33,559 bases of DNA from Bacteroidales bacterium (GTDB lineage Bacteria; Bacteroidota; Bacteroidia; Bacteroidales; JAAUTT01), in NCBI GenBank assembly GCA_025361285.1, contig JANYAP010000028.1:1-33559 (forward strand), in the 5' to 3' direction. The position numbers were made by a program, and so were the translations under genes. Shown piece by piece: positions 33,459-33,559 of this stretch (position 1 is the first letter of the stretch; each line of letters opens with the position of its first letter). The notes beneath the pieces were generated by a model. The model was given only the letters and a program-made list of their open reading frames with translations, had not been told where the DNA came from and searched no databases.

Positions 33459-33494
33459 AAAAAAGAGCATCTCGTTTCCGAGACACTCTTTTTT
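33459..33494 (-). terminator. Intrinsic terminator, insertion target of the intron
   Basis: On the minus strand AAAAAAGAGTGTCTCG, loop GAAA, CGAGATGCTCTTTTTT: the stem has one internal 2-nt mismatch and a T6 run. Because the arms are A-rich and T-rich it could work in both directions. It lies 21 nt behind the stop of the partial gene at 33516, and the intron begins at the very next base. Confidence 0.85.
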
Positions 33495-33515
33495 ACGATT
33501 TTGCTGATCGTTTGG

Positions 33516-33559
33516 TTAATTATATCCGAAAGTAATCGAATATGTTCCTGTGTAAACGC
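33516..33559 (-). CDS. C-terminal end of a gene, possibly an outer-membrane protein (partial)
   Basis: Only the last 13 codons are inside the window (VYTGTYSITFGYN, then TAA). The alternating hydrophobic/polar pattern with aromatics is what the last strand of an outer-membrane beta-barrel looks like, but 13 residues cannot prove it. The frame is supported mainly by the terminator placed 21 nt after its stop codon and by the intron inserted behind that terminator. Confidence 0.45.
   Translation of the reverse strand, partial: VYTGTYSITFGYN

Noticed and set aside
33476-33490. Alternative intron 5' end at GTGTCTCGG
   Set aside because: It resembles the GUGYG consensus, but it lies inside the terminator stem, and the domain I match begins at GTATGCC (33458).

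Overview
The window is AT-rich chromosomal DNA from a member of the Bacteroidota. The evidence is a PorZ-type protein with a type IX secretion C-terminal domain, a DUF4290 gene directly upstream of murA, a MurA with Asp in place of the catalytic Cys, and promoters of the Bacteroidota form TTTG-N20-TAnnTTTG. No RNA gene, CRISPR array or prophage was seen. Genus cannot be read from the sequence.

Layout. 1-2060: a palindromic repeat, then a B12-binding-type radical SAM gene. 2252-6902: a large CheB-CheR-PAS-GAF-PAS-histidine kinase-REC gene, split by a frameshift near 6105-6112 and carrying a repeat-derived in-frame insertion. 6903-7406: dispersed repeats. 7407-9533: aguB and aguA (agmatine to putrescine), separated by an octamer tandem array. 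9534-10119: two inverted-repeat elements. 10120-12214: a REC-PAS-HisKA_3 kinase overlapping a LuxR/NarL-type response regulator. 12257-18730 (minus): a giant REC-PAS-GAF-PAS-kinase-REC-Hpt protein, then nspC and a GNAT acetyltransferase. 18964-24668 (minus): YhcC-type radical SAM protein, an orphan HicB-like protein, murA, a DUF4290 gene and a PcrA/UvrD helicase. 24684-27488 (minus): a membrane adenylate cyclase with a degenerate HD-like tail. 27858-31994 (plus): a tandem universal stress protein, rdgB and porZ. 31995-33559: a second octamer array, a 31-nt palindrome, a decayed group IIC intron inserted right after a terminator, and the last 13 codons of a gene that may encode an outer-membrane protein.

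How the genes fit together. Putrescine synthesis (aguA, aguB) and the last step of the carboxyspermidine route (nspC) sit among three large two-component systems, with nspC only 24 nt behind one kinase. This suggests, but does not prove, regulatory coupling. The other genes are housekeeping (cell wall, DNA repair, nucleotide pool cleaning) or cell-surface functions.

The strongest unusual points are the group IIC intron relic at a terminator, the frameshifted and repeat-invaded chemotaxis-like kinase, the cyclase with a disabled HD-like domain, the two matching octamer arrays, and the polyamine/two-component clustering.
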